From the NCBI GenBank assembly GCA_020637855.1, contig JACKJR010000002.1, forward strand, positions 1 through 64,000: 64,000 bases of DNA, in the 5' to 3' direction. Of the stretch, positions 45,286 to 54,490 are shown piece after piece. The notes under the pieces are model-generated. The model saw only the letters and a list, made by a program, of their open reading frames with translations, did no database searches and was not told the DNA's origin. The translations under genes were made by a program, and so were the position numbers. Numbering within the stretch: position 1 is the stretch's first letter; each line of letters opens with the position of its first letter. Source of the stretch: Rhodobiaceae bacterium. Its GTDB lineage: Bacteria > Pseudomonadota > Alphaproteobacteria > Rhizobiales > Tepidamorphaceae.

Positions 45286-46029
45286 TCAAATTTCGTTATT
45301 GCGGCAAGTTCGCCCGACAGGATCGAACAGGCCAAAGAGCAGCAGGCCGGCGAGGAACCCGCCGACATGAGCCTGCCACGCGATTTCACCTTCCACCCCG
45401 GCTAGTGACGTTGCGCCAAGCCCGAACAGCAGGTTGAACACCATCCAGATTGCGGTGAAGGCAATAACCGAGCGATTCTGGAATGCCGTCAGAATGCTGA
45501 CGGCGGGCACATGGGCGGCAGTCTCGGGATAAAGCCGCCCTGCAGCCGTCAGCGGACCACCCGGAGAAAAGGCAAAACGGATCGCGGCAGCCATGTGTCC
45601 CGAAACGGCCGCCGACGCACCGACCATGGGCACGAATTCTCCCCAGTGGGTCGCAAGATGCAAAGCCGCGCCGGCAACAGCGCACACCACCCCGAAAACG
45701 ATGAAGCGGAATGCTCCGAAGCGTTTCGCCACGGCCGCGCCGAACGCGATCATCCACAAGGCGTTGGATGCCAGATGCAGCCAGCTCCCGTGCAACAGGG
45801 CATAGGTCACGAAACCCAGCACATCGCCGGCAGACCCCAGCGGCATCGGCAAACGCAGGGCCTCTCCTGCATATCGGCCCGGCACGAAGCCGAACGCATA
45901 GACGATCCACAAATCCAGATCCGCACTGATGAACTGGCGCATGGCGTGGATGGCGGCCATCAGCGCAATGAGCACCAGAAGGACGCCCGGCACATTGAAA
46001 GCCGGCGGATTTCGTTCTTCTTCGCCCAT
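45286..46029 (-). CDS. Rhomboid-family intramembrane protease
   Basis: 247 residues from the ATG at 46029 (AGGAGG upstream). Six to seven transmembrane helices; LLHGSWLHLASNALWMIAFG is the L1/TM2 signature, VGASAAVSGHMAAAI holds the Ser of the GxS nucleophile motif (here GAS followed by AA instead of the usual G) and HVGGFLAGLLLFGL the catalytic His. Cleaves within membranes; substrate unknown. Confidence 0.88.
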   Translation of the reverse strand: MGEEERNPPAFNVPGVLLVLIALMAAIHAMRQFISADLDLWIVYAFGFVPGRYAGEALRLPMPLGSAGDVLGFVTYALLHGSWLHLASNALWMIAFGAAVAKRFGAFRFIVFGVVCAVAGAALHLATHWGEFVPMVGASAAVSGHMAAAIRFAFSPGGPLTAAGRLYPETAAHVPAVSILTAFQNRSVIAFTAIWMVFNLLFGLGATSLAGVEGEIAWQAHVGGFLAGLLLFGLFDPVGRTCRNNEI

Positions 46030-46166
46030 CCGTCCTCCTGTCCCGAACCGACCCCCACCCGGGTTGGCACATCTCCTGCGATGCATCCCCCAATCGAAAA
46101 ACTGGCGGCGGTTATGTGTCGGGTCAGCACACATCCGCCCCGCAAAGGGATCGTACAGGGGGCTCT

Positions 46167-46811
46167 ATGTACGCACTTGAAACACTGACTGTCGACCGCG
46201 CTGTCGCAAGGCTTTCCAACCCGACATGCCGGCAGGTCTTCGAATACTGGGACCGGCTGCGCGGCAACCGTTCTGCGCCTGACAGGCGGGAAATCGAACC
46301 TTTTGACATCTCGTCTGCGCTCGGCGACATCCTCATGCTGGATACTGACAGTGGCGAAGCAATGGTGCGTCTCGCCGGCAGCCGCCTGACAGCCGCGATG
46401 GCCTCAAATCCCTGCGCGGTTCCTTTCATGTCCCTATGGGAAGCCTCAAACCGCAAACGCATCGGCGAACTGCTCGATCATGCTGTCGCCTGCCCCTCCG
46501 GCATCCTGATGAAGTTCGCAATGCACACCACATCCGAGCGACATGTGGAAGGCGAAGCGGTCCTGCTGCCTTTGCGGCTTGACGGGGGAAACATCCGAAG
46601 GCTTCTGGGCGCGGTATCTTTTGTTGATCAGCCTTATTGGCTTGGCACCGACATCTTCAGCCATTTTTCCCTCGTCACATCGGCGATTTTTCCCACCCGG
46701 TCGGATGTCACGCTCACACCGCGCTTTGCGCGCAATCATCCGGTCTTTGACCGGGCTGAACCCCGCCGCAGGTTCAAACATCTCGCCATTTATGATGGTG
46801 GTCTTAGCTAG
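46167..46811 (+). CDS. PAS_5-type sensor protein
   Basis: 214 residues from the ATG at 46167. Single PAS-like domain of the alphaproteobacterial PAS_5 family (VFEYWDRLRGNRSAPDRREIEPFDISSALGDILMLD, VRLAGSRLTAAM). No output domain, ending in a basic tail. Related in plan to 26,651-27,487. PAS_5 proteins are often linked with PilZ or cyclic-di-GMP genes, and a two-domain PilZ gene follows. Confidence 0.75.
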   Translation: MYALETLTVDRAVARLSNPTCRQVFEYWDRLRGNRSAPDRREIEPFDISSALGDILMLDTDSGEAMVRLAGSRLTAAMASNPCAVPFMSLWEASNRKRIGELLDHAVACPSGILMKFAMHTTSERHVEGEAVLLPLRLDGGNIRRLLGAVSFVDQPYWLGTDIFSHFSLVTSAIFPTRSDVTLTPRFARNHPVFDRAEPRRRFKHLAIYDGGLS

Positions 46812-46977
46812 TCCCGGCCAAATCTGCCGCCATCGAGCATGCCGTCATTGAAAAGACTGGATTTCAGTCCCGGGAATTACGACTGGTTAACCCGCTCTTC
46901 ACTAGAATGGCAGGGCTGGCGGTCTTGATTCCACGAACAGGTCTTCTTCGGCCGCCTGCTGGAGGAGTATCTTAGCC

Positions 46978-47595
46978 GTGCTGAATCCGGCTCCGCCACA
47001 GCTATCGGAAGCCAACAAGGACGCCCGCCGCTACAGGCGCGTGCCCGTGCATCTGCTTGGCCGCTACATGCTCCCGGACAGGAAGGAATATCCCTGCCAG
47101 GTCATCGATATGTCCCCTGGCGGCGTTTCGCTCAACGCACCGGTATCAGGCAGGAAAGGGGACAGGGTCGTCGCCTATCTGGACCATATCGGTCGTGTCG
47201 AAGGAGAACTGGCACGCCTCTTCCAGGGCGGGTTTGCAATGACCATTCAGGCCGGCGAACGCAAGCGCGAGAAACTCGCCAACCAGTTGACCTGGCTTGC
47301 AAACCGCTCTGCCCTTGGTCTGCCTGAGGACCGCCGCTTCGAGCGCGTGACACCGGAAAACAAGTTTACCCAGGTCACGCTTGGCGATGGACGAACCTTC
47401 CCCTGTCGGATTCTGGACATGTCCAGGTCCGGTGCTGCCGTGCGCTCGACCATCGTGCCCAATGTCGGAACCCCCGTCACTCTGGGCGGTTCGCGCGGCC
47501 TCGTCGTCCGTGCCTTCCAGGATGGCTTTGCAATGGAATTCTCCCACGCACTGACGGAAGATGAATTGCGCCAGCAGTTCGGCGCCGTGGCCTGA
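46978..47595 (+). CDS. Double PilZ-domain protein
   Basis: 205 residues from a GTG. Two PilZ modules: RRYRRVPVHLLGRY with CQVIDMSPGGVSLNAP, and RRFERVTPENKFTQV with CRILDMSRSGAAVRS. The first carries the RxxxR and DxSxGG elements that bind cyclic di-GMP; the second has an RxxxR-like start but SRSG in place of SxGG, so ligand binding there is less certain. Follows the PAS gene. Confidence 0.85.
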   Translation: MLNPAPPQLSEANKDARRYRRVPVHLLGRYMLPDRKEYPCQVIDMSPGGVSLNAPVSGRKGDRVVAYLDHIGRVEGELARLFQGGFAMTIQAGERKREKLANQLTWLANRSALGLPEDRRFERVTPENKFTQVTLGDGRTFPCRILDMSRSGAAVRSTIVPNVGTPVTLGGSRGLVVRAFQDGFAMEFSHALTEDELRQQFGAVA

Positions 47596-47900
47596 TCTCC
47601 CCAAACGTCTTTTTACTTCAGCATCGATATCGCCGCCCCTTCCAGGCAGGGGTGCGGCGAGCACATCCGCACGCCGCATTCCATAGCCGCGGCCAGAAAA
47701 TCATGGTAAACGAGTGATTAAACCGATCGCTAAAATTTGAATAAAAACACGCCAATTACGTATTTCAAAATTCATCCATATCTTTCATCCACCGAGATTT
47801 GGCCTGAAAACGATAAAATTGTTCGGAATGACTTAGACGGGTAGCGAATACTTGCTGTCACAGTCCCCCCATAACAAGGGAGAACAGGGGGCTGTTCGAC
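47596..47900. other. Intergenic region, PilZ gene / BTLCP gene
   Basis: About 305 bases. AT-rich around 47,710-47,830, likely holding the promoter for the peptidase gene. I saw no gene, tRNA or strong hairpin. Confidence 0.45.
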
Positions 47901-48536
47901 ATGAAGGCAACATTTATCTCTATGGCGGTATTGGCAGCGGTTTCCGCAGTCAGCGTTCCCGCCCACGCCGCAACTCCGGGGCAACACACCGAGGCGGCAA
48001 ACATGGAAGTGTTCGGCGAAGCACGCGCGCCGATCGGTTATGTCCAGTTCTGTGCGCAATTTCCGTCCGAATGCGCTGCTGCAGGACGCGGACGCACCTA
48101 TATGGGATTGACGCAAGCGCGCTGGGCCGAACTCGACGCCATCAACCGGCAGATCAACGCAACCGTGACACCGGTGACGGACATGGAACTCTATGGCCGT
48201 GAGGAATTGTGGACCTATCCCAACCGCTATGGCGATTGCGAAGATTACGCCCTGCTGAAGCGGCACATGCTGATCCGGCGTGGCTGGGCGCCGGAATCCC
48301 TTCTGATGACGGTGGTCTGGGACGAGAACAACGAAGGCCACGCGGTCCTGACCGTCACCACTTCGGCCGGCGACTTCGTGCTCGACAACAAGCGCGACGA
48401 CATCCGCCGCTGGCAGGCAACCGGCTATACGTTCGAAAAACGCCAATCGGCACTCGGACGCGGCCGCTGGGTGTGGCTGCGCGGTGACCGCCCAAGCGCG
48501 ATGATCGGCGTCGGCTCGACGCAGTCGCAGAACTAG
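47901..48536 (+). CDS. Transglutaminase-like cysteine peptidase (BTLCP family)
   Basis: 211 residues. Signal peptide (to about PAHAA, residue 24). Catalytic triad of the bacterial transglutaminase-like cysteine peptidases: Cys113 in YGDCEDYALLK, His147 in EGHAVLTV and Asp162 in VLDNKRDDI. Related to LapG, which in Pseudomonas cleaves a surface adhesin under cyclic-di-GMP control; the nearby PilZ gene is suggestive only. Confidence 0.88.
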   Translation: MKATFISMAVLAAVSAVSVPAHAATPGQHTEAANMEVFGEARAPIGYVQFCAQFPSECAAAGRGRTYMGLTQARWAELDAINRQINATVTPVTDMELYGREELWTYPNRYGDCEDYALLKRHMLIRRGWAPESLLMTVVWDENNEGHAVLTVTTSAGDFVLDNKRDDIRRWQATGYTFEKRQSALGRGRWVWLRGDRPSAMIGVGSTQSQN

Positions 48537-48671
48537 ACAGGATCAAACGGCGCCTCGGCGCCACGAAGAGGACGTCAAGAAAACCGGGACACTAGGGCGC
48601 TCTCATCAGGTTTGCTACGGACCCAGCCTGCGCCCCCACCCCGACGTCCCTTAAAGGCTGGCTCCGAAAGA

Positions 48672-48703
48672 CCGGCCCTTCCGTTCCCCCGCGGAAGGGC
48701 CGG
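48672..48703 (+). terminator. Strong Rho-independent terminator
   Basis: CCGGCCCTTCCG (48,672-48,683) pairs perfectly with CGGAAGGGCCGG (48,692-48,703), followed by CACCCTTTTT. It ends the BTLCP unit and faces the convergent gamma-carbonic-anhydrase gene. Confidence 0.9.
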
Positions 48704-48731
48704 CACCCTTTTTCAAACGCTCCTGCCCACC

Positions 48732-49259
48732 TCAGACGCGTCTGAAACTCTTCGCGTAACGTTCCGCCTTTCCGACATAGATGTCGGCGGCTTCCCGAAG
48801 CATTTTCAGGCCAGGCTCGCCGGTCGTGCGGATCACCTTGCCAGGCATGCCGACGACCAGCGAATTGTCGGGAATCTCTCGGCCCTCGGGGATCAGCGCA
48901 TGCGCACCCACGACGCAATTGTTGCCGATCACCGCGCCATTCATCACGGTTGCCCCCATGCCAACCAGCGTGTTGTTGCCGATCGTGCAACCATGCAGCA
49001 TCGCCATATGCCCGATGGTGCAGCCCTCACCGACCGTCAGCGGATAGCCCATGTCGGTATGGAACACACACCCGTCCTGCACATTGGTGCGCGCGCCAAT
49101 GTCGATCAGTTCGTTGTCGCCCCGCAGAACGGCGTTGAACCAGATGCTCGACTGTTCCCCCAGCCGCACCTTGCCAAGCACGGTTGCGTTCTCCGCAACC
49201 CATGCGCTGCCATCGCCGGTAAGCTCGGGCACATTGCCCTCGAACTCGTAAATCGCCAT
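48732..49259 (-). CDS. Gamma-carbonic-anhydrase-family protein
   Basis: 175 residues from the ATG at 49259. Left-handed beta-helix of hexapeptide repeats ([56 protein letters not shown]). Metal-ligand histidines ([11 protein letters not shown]) are those of the YrdA/CaiE-like gamma-CA group. In alphaproteobacteria such proteins are often not carbonic anhydrases; activity is open. Confidence 0.88.
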   Translation of the reverse strand: MAIYEFEGNVPELTGDGSAWVAENATVLGKVRLGEQSSIWFNAVLRGDNELIDIGARTNVQDGCVFHTDMGYPLTVGEGCTIGHMAMLHGCTIGNNTLVGMGATVMNGAVIGNNCVVGAHALIPEGREIPDNSLVVGMPGKVIRTTGEPGLKMLREAADIYVGKAERYAKSFRRV

Positions 49260-49288
49260 CCAGACCCCGTTGATAAGCCGACCAGCCG

Positions 49289-49624
49289 TCAGGCCATTAG
49301 CCGTTGTGCGAAATTGAACAGGGTCAGGATAAACACGCCCGACAGCAGGCACCAGCCTGCGGCGATGCCGCCTGAGGCCGCGATCCAGCCCAGGGGACGC
49401 CCCTGTTTGACCCGCCCCAGATAGGAATTGCGCGCCAGAACAAGCGGCCCGCAAAACAGCAGCAGCAAAACATGCAGAACCGCTTTCCATGCCGCCTCGG
49501 GCCGTTTGTCGAAGCGCGGCCGATCGGCAATGAACATCTGGTAGGCGCATTGCGCAGCTCCCGCCGCGGCAAGGCCGATAAGAACGATGATGATATGCTG
49601 TAGAATACTGACAAGACCCGACAT
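49289..49624 (-). CDS. Small membrane protein of unknown function
   Basis: 111 residues with three hydrophobic helices (about 7-29, 45-66 and 82-105), all-helical and conserved-looking. Resembles a rhizobial membrane family of unknown role (possibly DUF6949, from memory). It shares a strand and is 29 bases from the gamma-CA gene. Confidence 0.6.
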   Translation of the reverse strand: MSGLVSILQHIIIVLIGLAAAGAAQCAYQMFIADRPRFDKRPEAAWKAVLHVLLLLFCGPLVLARNSYLGRVKQGRPLGWIAASGGIAAGWCLLSGVFILTLFNFAQRLMA

Positions 49625-49756
49625 GGCTACGCACTAACTCGCTACAACGCACCACCCGGCTTGAAACACAACCGTGCGGCTATGACACAGGAACCGCCGG
49701 ATCGTCCCGACCCGGCGTGTTACTTCTCATTGCTGGCAAGTTACATGCCGCCCTGT

Positions 49757-49777
49757 CCTGTCCCCTGTCGGGACAGG
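49757..49777. repeat. Perfect hairpin downstream of cysE
   Basis: CCTGTCCC (49,757-49,764) pairs with GGGACAGG (49,770-49,777), five-base loop. No T run, so its role as a cysE terminator is uncertain. Confidence 0.5.
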
Positions 49778-49881
49778 CCGCGTTCACACGCGCCCCCTTG
49801 CCCCTTGCAGCTCTCGATGGCTGCAAACCCGTGTCGCTCGGTGCGCTCCTTTACCTTGACGCAATTCCGGACGGAATTGCT

Positions 49882-50748
49882 TCAGATATCCGCACCGAGG
49901 AAATTCAGCGAATTCTCACCCAGCCGGTGATCCATCGACAGCGCCGGCTGATTGCAGCCCGCCTCGCCGACCACCCGCGCCGGAACGCCGGCAACGGTCT
50001 TGCACGGCGGCACGTCGGAAAGCACCACCGAGCCGGCCGCAACGCGCGAGTTGGCGCCCACTTCGATATTGCCCAGAATCTTGGCCCCGGCACCGATCAG
50101 GACACCGCGGCGCACCTTTGGGTGCCGGTCGCCATTCTCCTTGCCGCTGCCGCCAAGCGTCACACCGTGCAGGATCGAAACCTCGTCCTCGATCACGGCG
50201 GTCTCGCCGATCACGATGGCCGTTGCATGGTCGAGCATCAGGCCCTTGCCAATGCGCGCCGCCGGATGGATGTCGGTTGCAAATTGCGACGAGGACCGGC
50301 TCTGCAGATAGTAGGCGAAATCCTTGCGGCCGCGCTTCCACAAATGATGCGCGAGCCGGTGAACGGCGAGCGCCTGGAAGCCCTTGAAGTACAGCACCGG
50401 CTCGATATAGCGCGAGCAGGCCGGATCACGTTCGTAGACAGCCACAATGTCCGCCCGCAGCGCCCTGCCGATCTCGGGGTCCTCCTCGCACGCCGCGACG
50501 AAGGCCTGACGGATCAGGTTGGCCGGTACATCGGGATGGTCGAGGCGCGAAGCAACACGATAGGCCACCGCCCCTTCGAGCGAGCGCTCGTTGATGATGT
50601 CGGTCAGCACCAGACCGGACAGCGCCGGCTCATCGGCCAGCATCGCTTCGGCTTCGCTACGCAGCCGCTCCCAGACCGGATCGACAGACGTCACACTCGC
50701 TTTTCTGTTCTGGGAAGAAACGAGATGCGTGGTGGTTTGGCGCGCCAT
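49882..50748 (-). CDS. cysE: Serine O-acetyltransferase
   Basis: 288 residues from the ATG at 50748 (AGGAAG upstream). First step of cysteine synthesis. N-terminal helical domain, then hexapeptide repeats with catalytic His/Asp in DIHPAARIGKGLMLDHATAIVIGETAVIEDEVSILHGVTLGG, and the flexible Lys/Pro-rich C-terminus. Full length. Confidence 0.97.
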   Translation of the reverse strand: MARQTTTHLVSSQNRKASVTSVDPVWERLRSEAEAMLADEPALSGLVLTDIINERSLEGAVAYRVASRLDHPDVPANLIRQAFVAACEEDPEIGRALRADIVAVYERDPACSRYIEPVLYFKGFQALAVHRLAHHLWKRGRKDFAYYLQSRSSSQFATDIHPAARIGKGLMLDHATAIVIGETAVIEDEVSILHGVTLGGSGKENGDRHPKVRRGVLIGAGAKILGNIEVGANSRVAAGSVVLSDVPPCKTVAGVPARVVGEAGCNQPALSMDHRLGENSLNFLGADI

Positions 50749-50973
50749 GGCCTGCTTCCTTTGCCGTGCTGTTACGCCCGCAGCAGCCGGGCTGGTGGTC
50801 GTTACAACGGCTGAACCGCGAATTTCCGTCGCGCTTAAAATAGGACGTATATCGGGCTGAGACAAACCCCTTCCTGCCAAGAAGATGAATCAGCCTCTCA
50901 AAAACGCATACCTGAAAATCCGCTTATGGATTCGATACTTGCCGCAGCGTCATATTGTTCCAGAAGGCCGCCT
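50749..50973. other. Region upstream of cysE
   Basis: About 225 bases. It should hold the cysE promoter. No convincing gene; a short plus-strand open frame runs through it but has atypical composition. Confidence 0.4.
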
Positions 50974-51152
50974 TGAATCAGGGCTCCAACTGAGTAAATC
51001 AGCCTGGCAACGGCTTGAATCAATTTTTCAGCCGCCTGAATCAGATTGTGAGAAAGACGAATCTCCTTCACAGAAAGACGCCATAAGATATTGAAATAAA
51101 ATAATTTTATTGACCAGCGCGTTTTCCCGCCGTTTTCGTCAGAAATGAACAT
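50898..51152 (-). CDS. Possible small heptad-repeat protein (doubtful)
   Basis: An 84-residue open frame whose middle reads NLIQAAEKLIQAVARLIYSVGALIQGG, a clean seven-residue period with hydrophobic pairs, as in an amphipathic or coiled-coil helix. It overlaps the end of the alpha/beta hydrolase gene by about 45 bases and is more AT-rich than neighbours. The same DNA gives exact 21-base repeats that could instead be binding sites. No clear Shine-Dalgarno. I give it low confidence as a gene. Confidence 0.3.
   Translation of the reverse strand: MFISDENGGKTRWSIKLFYFNILWRLSVKEIRLSHNLIQAAEKLIQAVARLIYSVGALIQGGLLEQYDAAASIESISGFSGMRF
50974..51064. repeat. Five exact 21-base-spaced repeats
   Basis: TGAATCA or a close variant occurs at 50,974, 50,995 (TAAATCA), 51,016, 51,037 and 51,058 (CGAATCT), each 21 bases apart. 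That is two helical turns, as for cooperative protein sites, or seven codons, as for a heptad protein. The sequence between the cores is not conserved. It lies 230-320 bases upstream of cysE. Confidence 0.75.
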
Positions 51153-52030
51153 ATCGCAGCGGAAAAAATATCGTTCCTGTCGCCTGCAACCATGTGCCCC
51201 GCTCCACCCACATCAACGGTTTCCGCGTGTGGCACGATCGCCTGAAAGGCTTGCGCATGCGCTGGCGAGATCAACTCGCTGGATGCGCCGCGCACCAGCA
51301 GAACGGGAATGCGGGTTGCGCGCAGCGCATCGCTCGTCGCCCCTTCAAGTTGCGCGCCATCTGTGTTGATCGAACGCGGCCCGTCCAGAAACCGGGGATC
51401 CCAGTGCCAGCGGTAACGCCCGTCCGGATCATGCCGCAGGTTCTTGCGCAGACCATCGAGAGACTTCGGCCGCGGTCGATGCGGCAGATAGGCGGCGACA
51501 GCTTCGGCAGCCTCTTCAACGGACGCGAAGCCCTCCGCCATTGCCGCCCCCATGAACGACTGAATCTTGTCGACACCCTCGGGGTCCATCTGCGGCGTGA
51601 TGTCGACCAGAACGAGACCTTGCCAGAAGCCGGGGCCTGCCTCGCCCTCGGCTAGCATCGCGGCAAGGCCGCCAAGCGAAGCGCCAATGACCACAGGCAT
51701 CTGTCCGAAGCGCTCGGCGATCTGCCGGCCCAACTGGACAGCATCCGCACCATAGTCCGCGAACGCATACGCACCATCCGCAAGCCAGTCGCTCTCGCCA
51801 TGCCCGCGCTGATCGACTGTGATCGCGGCGAAACCGGCATCGGCAAGATCACGCGCGGCGCGGTCCCAGGCTCGCCGGGTCTGTCCACCGCCATGCAGCA
51901 GCAAAGCCGTTGGTTTCGACCCGGCATCGCCACTGATCCACAGGTCGCCCGCAAGCCGGTTTCCGGCAACTCCTGCAAAGGAAATATTTTCGGGTGTGAC
52001 GGTGCGAACTGCAGTCATCGAATCTCTCAT
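51107..52030 (-). CDS. Alpha/beta hydrolase
   Basis: 307 residues. Nucleophile elbow GASLGG, acid and His in the usual order (ITPQMDP region, VGGAGHMVAGD), oxyanion LLHGGGQTRRAW and DQRGHGESDW. Its ATG overlaps the upstream hydrolase stop by four bases; an internal ATG at 52018 is possible. Substrate unknown. Confidence 0.88.
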   Translation of the reverse strand: MRDSMTAVRTVTPENISFAGVAGNRLAGDLWISGDAGSKPTALLLHGGGQTRRAWDRAARDLADAGFAAITVDQRGHGESDWLADGAYAFADYGADAVQLGRQIAERFGQMPVVIGASLGGLAAMLAEGEAGPGFWQGLVLVDITPQMDPEGVDKIQSFMGAAMAEGFASVEEAAEAVAAYLPHRPRPKSLDGLRKNLRHDPDGRYRWHWDPRFLDGPRSINTDGAQLEGATSDALRATRIPVLLVRGASSELISPAHAQAFQAIVPHAETVDVGGAGHMVAGDRNDIFSAAICSFLTKTAGKRAGQ

Positions 52031-52803
52031 GGGCGGCGTGCAAGAAAATCCAGCACGGCCTGTTTGTAGGTCTTGTCACCAACCGCCCGGTTGTGATCGC
52101 GCCCGGCGATCTCGAAGGCTTCCGCACCCGGAATGATATCCGCCAGTTCCTGTGGCGGGCCGGCAATCTCGTCTTGCGAGCCGACACATACCAGCACCGG
52201 CAGCCGGAGGTTCGCAAGCGCTTCGGGACGAATTTTGATCCGTGAAGAGCGCATGCATGCAGCGAGCGCCAGCCGGTCGCTCCCCGTTGCCTCGGCGAAT
52301 TTGCGGAACATGCGCGCCTGCGTGTCGGAAATAATCGAGGGGTCGTCCGCCTCCAGCGCCTCGGCAATCGGTTCCGGCGCGCCAACCCCCTTCACCATTC
52401 CGATACCGAGCCCGCCGAAGATCACCGAACGCACCCGGTCCGGATACCCCAGCGCCAGAAAAGCCGTTATCCGCGCGCCCATCGAATAGCCCATCACATC
52501 CGCACGTCCGATCTTCAGGTGGTCGAGTAGCAGACGGGCATCCTCAGCCATGATCGGGGCACCGTAGAGTACCTTGTCGTAAAGCTTCTCGCTCTTGCCA
52601 TGGCCCCGGTTGTCGATTGCGATAACACGGAAACCATTCTGGACAAGCGTGTCGACCCACCCCGTCCCGACCCAGTTGACGGCGAGATTCGAGGCAAACC
52701 CGTGAATGAGCAGGATCGTCTGCCCGTCCACGCCGGTTAACGGCCCGGAATCGATATAGGCGATCTCAACATCGCCGGAATGAAAACTCTGGAAGCTGTA
52801 CAT
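52027..52803 (-). CDS. Alpha/beta hydrolase
   Basis: 258 residues from the ATG at 52803. LLIHGFASNLAVNW (oxyanion), DNRGHGKSEKLY, MGYSMGARI (nucleophile) and EIAGRDHNRAVGD (His) are intact. The paired hydrolase genes on one strand may act on related esters; no pathway gene is linked. Confidence 0.88.
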   Translation of the reverse strand: MYSFQSFHSGDVEIAYIDSGPLTGVDGQTILLIHGFASNLAVNWVGTGWVDTLVQNGFRVIAIDNRGHGKSEKLYDKVLYGAPIMAEDARLLLDHLKIGRADVMGYSMGARITAFLALGYPDRVRSVIFGGLGIGMVKGVGAPEPIAEALEADDPSIISDTQARMFRKFAEATGSDRLALAACMRSSRIKIRPEALANLRLPVLVCVGSQDEIAGPPQELADIIPGAEAFEIAGRDHNRAVGDKTYKQAVLDFLARRP

Positions 52804-52992
52804 GCGCCCCTGCCCCTGACACCCGGTTTGCAGCATTGCGGAAAGCTGCAGAGCTACGGGGTATCCGGGCAAACACACGGTTGCAACGCGCAATCTGCGC
52901 TCGGTGCGAGAAAATGTCCTATGAAGAAGCGGGCACGCGGACTATGGTGCGCCCCGAAAACAACGGATCACAGACGAGGGATTTATCCGGCC

Positions 52993-53238
52993 ATGGCAGC
53001 TCCAAAAACACCGCACTTCCATAACACGGCAGGTCATCGTCAGATCAGCATCGGGGTCCATGAATTCCAGTGTGTCGGTGCCAAGCCGCCATTTGATCAT
53101 CCGCACGTTTTCCTCGACATGGGCGATGATCACGAGATCGTCTGCCCCTATTGCTCAACGCTCTACAAACATGACGAGCGGCTCGATGCCAGCGAGACAT
53201 CACCCGTCGGCTGCCTGTTCGAATTCGAGGACGCTTGA
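52993..53238 (+). CDS. Zinc-finger protein (zf-CHCC / NDUFS6-like)
   Basis: 81 residues from the ATG at 52993. FQCVGAKPPFDHPHVFLDMGDDHEIVCPYCSTLYKHD has the zinc Cys/His set of the mitochondrial complex I NDUFS6-like family, which in alphaproteobacteria is an accessory protein of Fe-S or NADH dehydrogenase assembly. Flanked by a divergent hydrolase gene and a monooxygenase gene. Confidence 0.82.
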   Translation: MAAPKTPHFHNTAGHRQISIGVHEFQCVGAKPPFDHPHVFLDMGDDHEIVCPYCSTLYKHDERLDASETSPVGCLFEFEDA

Positions 53239-53290
53239 TCCAGGCGCCGCGCCCGGAAAACGCGGGCGTTCATAGTCTAAGGGAATAACC

Positions 53291-54484
53291 GTGACGGACC
53301 GGCGCACCATCGCCATTGCTGGAGGAGGCATAGGCGGCTTCATGGCAGCCATCGCGCTTGCGCGGGGTGGACTGCGCGTCTCCCTTTATGAGCGCGCCCA
53401 GCGCTTCGCGCCCTTCGGCGCCGGTATCCAGCTCTCCCCGAACGCAAGCCGCATCCTGTTCGCCTTCGGTCTCGGCAAAGCGTTGGCGACGGTTGCCAGC
53501 GAACCCGAAGAATTGATCATTCGCCGTGGGCGGGACGCCCAGGAACTGGGTCGCGCGCCTCTGAAAAGCTTCATGAAGGCACGATATGGCGCGCCTTACC
53601 TGATCCTTCACCGCGCCGATCTTCACACGATCCTTCGCGTCGCTGCGGAGAAGGAAATCGACATCGACGTGGAAATGGGAACCGCCGTTGCCGATTTTGC
53701 CCGCCACAAGAATGGCGTCACGGTCCTCACAGAGCGCGATCACCAGTTGGAAGAACACCGCGTCACCGCCCTGATCGGCGCCGATGGTATCCGCTCCACC
53801 GTGCGCGCGCGCATGTTCGGCAACGACCAGCCCATTCCCGCAGAACGCACAGCCTGGCGCGCGCTTGTGCCGGCAGATCAGCTTCCGGAGGATTTCTCCG
53901 CGAACTCGGTCGGTTTGTGGCTCGGCCACGATGCCCACCTCGTGCACTATCCGGTACGCGGCGGCAGTGTCGTCAATGTCGTTGCCGTTGTCGCAGATGC
54001 CTGGCGCGCAACCTGGAGCGGAGAAGGCTGGAATGCACCCGGCGAGAAAGACGAACTGGCCGGACGATTCTCGGCATGGGCGCCGCAGGTGCGCGATTTG
54101 ATAGACAGCCTGCCAAGCGTGACGCGCTGGGCGCTGGCGGACCGCAAGCCACTGCGCCGCTGGGGTGAAGGCGAAGTTACCCTGCTTGGCGATGCCGCTC
54201 ATCCCATGCTGCCGTTTCTGGCCCAGGGGGGTGGCATGGCGATCGAGGATGCGATGGTTCTGGGCCGCTGCCTCGTACGCGGCCAGGACGTTGCCGCCTC
54301 ACTGCGCAAATACGAGCGCCTGCGCCGTTACCGCACCGCACGGGTACAAAAGGAAGCGCGCAAGCTCAACAAAATCTACCATTATTCGAACCCCATGGCA
54401 TCACTGCGCGACACCGTCATGAGCATGAAATCAGGTCAGAAAATCGTCGAGCGCTACAACTGGCTCTACCGCCACAAGAGCTGA
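53291..54484 (+). CDS. FAD-dependent monooxygenase (salicylate/3-hydroxybenzoate hydroxylase-like)
   Basis: 397 residues from a GTG. GxGxxG Rossmann IAIAGGGIGGFMAAIAL, YERAQRFAPFGAGIQLSPNA, ALIGADGIRSTVR and GDAAHPMLPFLAQGGGMAIEDAM are the FAD-binding and NAD(P)H-proximal motifs of PHBH-type hydroxylases. C-terminal helices follow. The substrate is probably aromatic; nothing nearby fixes it. Confidence 0.88.
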   Translation: MTDRRTIAIAGGGIGGFMAAIALARGGLRVSLYERAQRFAPFGAGIQLSPNASRILFAFGLGKALATVASEPEELIIRRGRDAQELGRAPLKSFMKARYGAPYLILHRADLHTILRVAAEKEIDIDVEMGTAVADFARHKNGVTVLTERDHQLEEHRVTALIGADGIRSTVRARMFGNDQPIPAERTAWRALVPADQLPEDFSANSVGLWLGHDAHLVHYPVRGGSVVNVVAVVADAWRATWSGEGWNAPGEKDELAGRFSAWAPQVRDLIDSLPSVTRWALADRKPLRRWGEGEVTLLGDAAHPMLPFLAQGGGMAIEDAMVLGRCLVRGQDVAASLRKYERLRRYRTARVQKEARKLNKIYHYSNPMASLRDTVMSMKSGQKIVERYNWLYRHKS

Positions 54485-54490
54485 CGGGCC

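Noticed and set aside
50974..51064. Considered the 21-base repeats as a CRISPR array
   Set aside because: The cores are only seven bases, the step is 21 bases and no spacer/repeat pattern of 28-40 bases exists; no cas genes are near.
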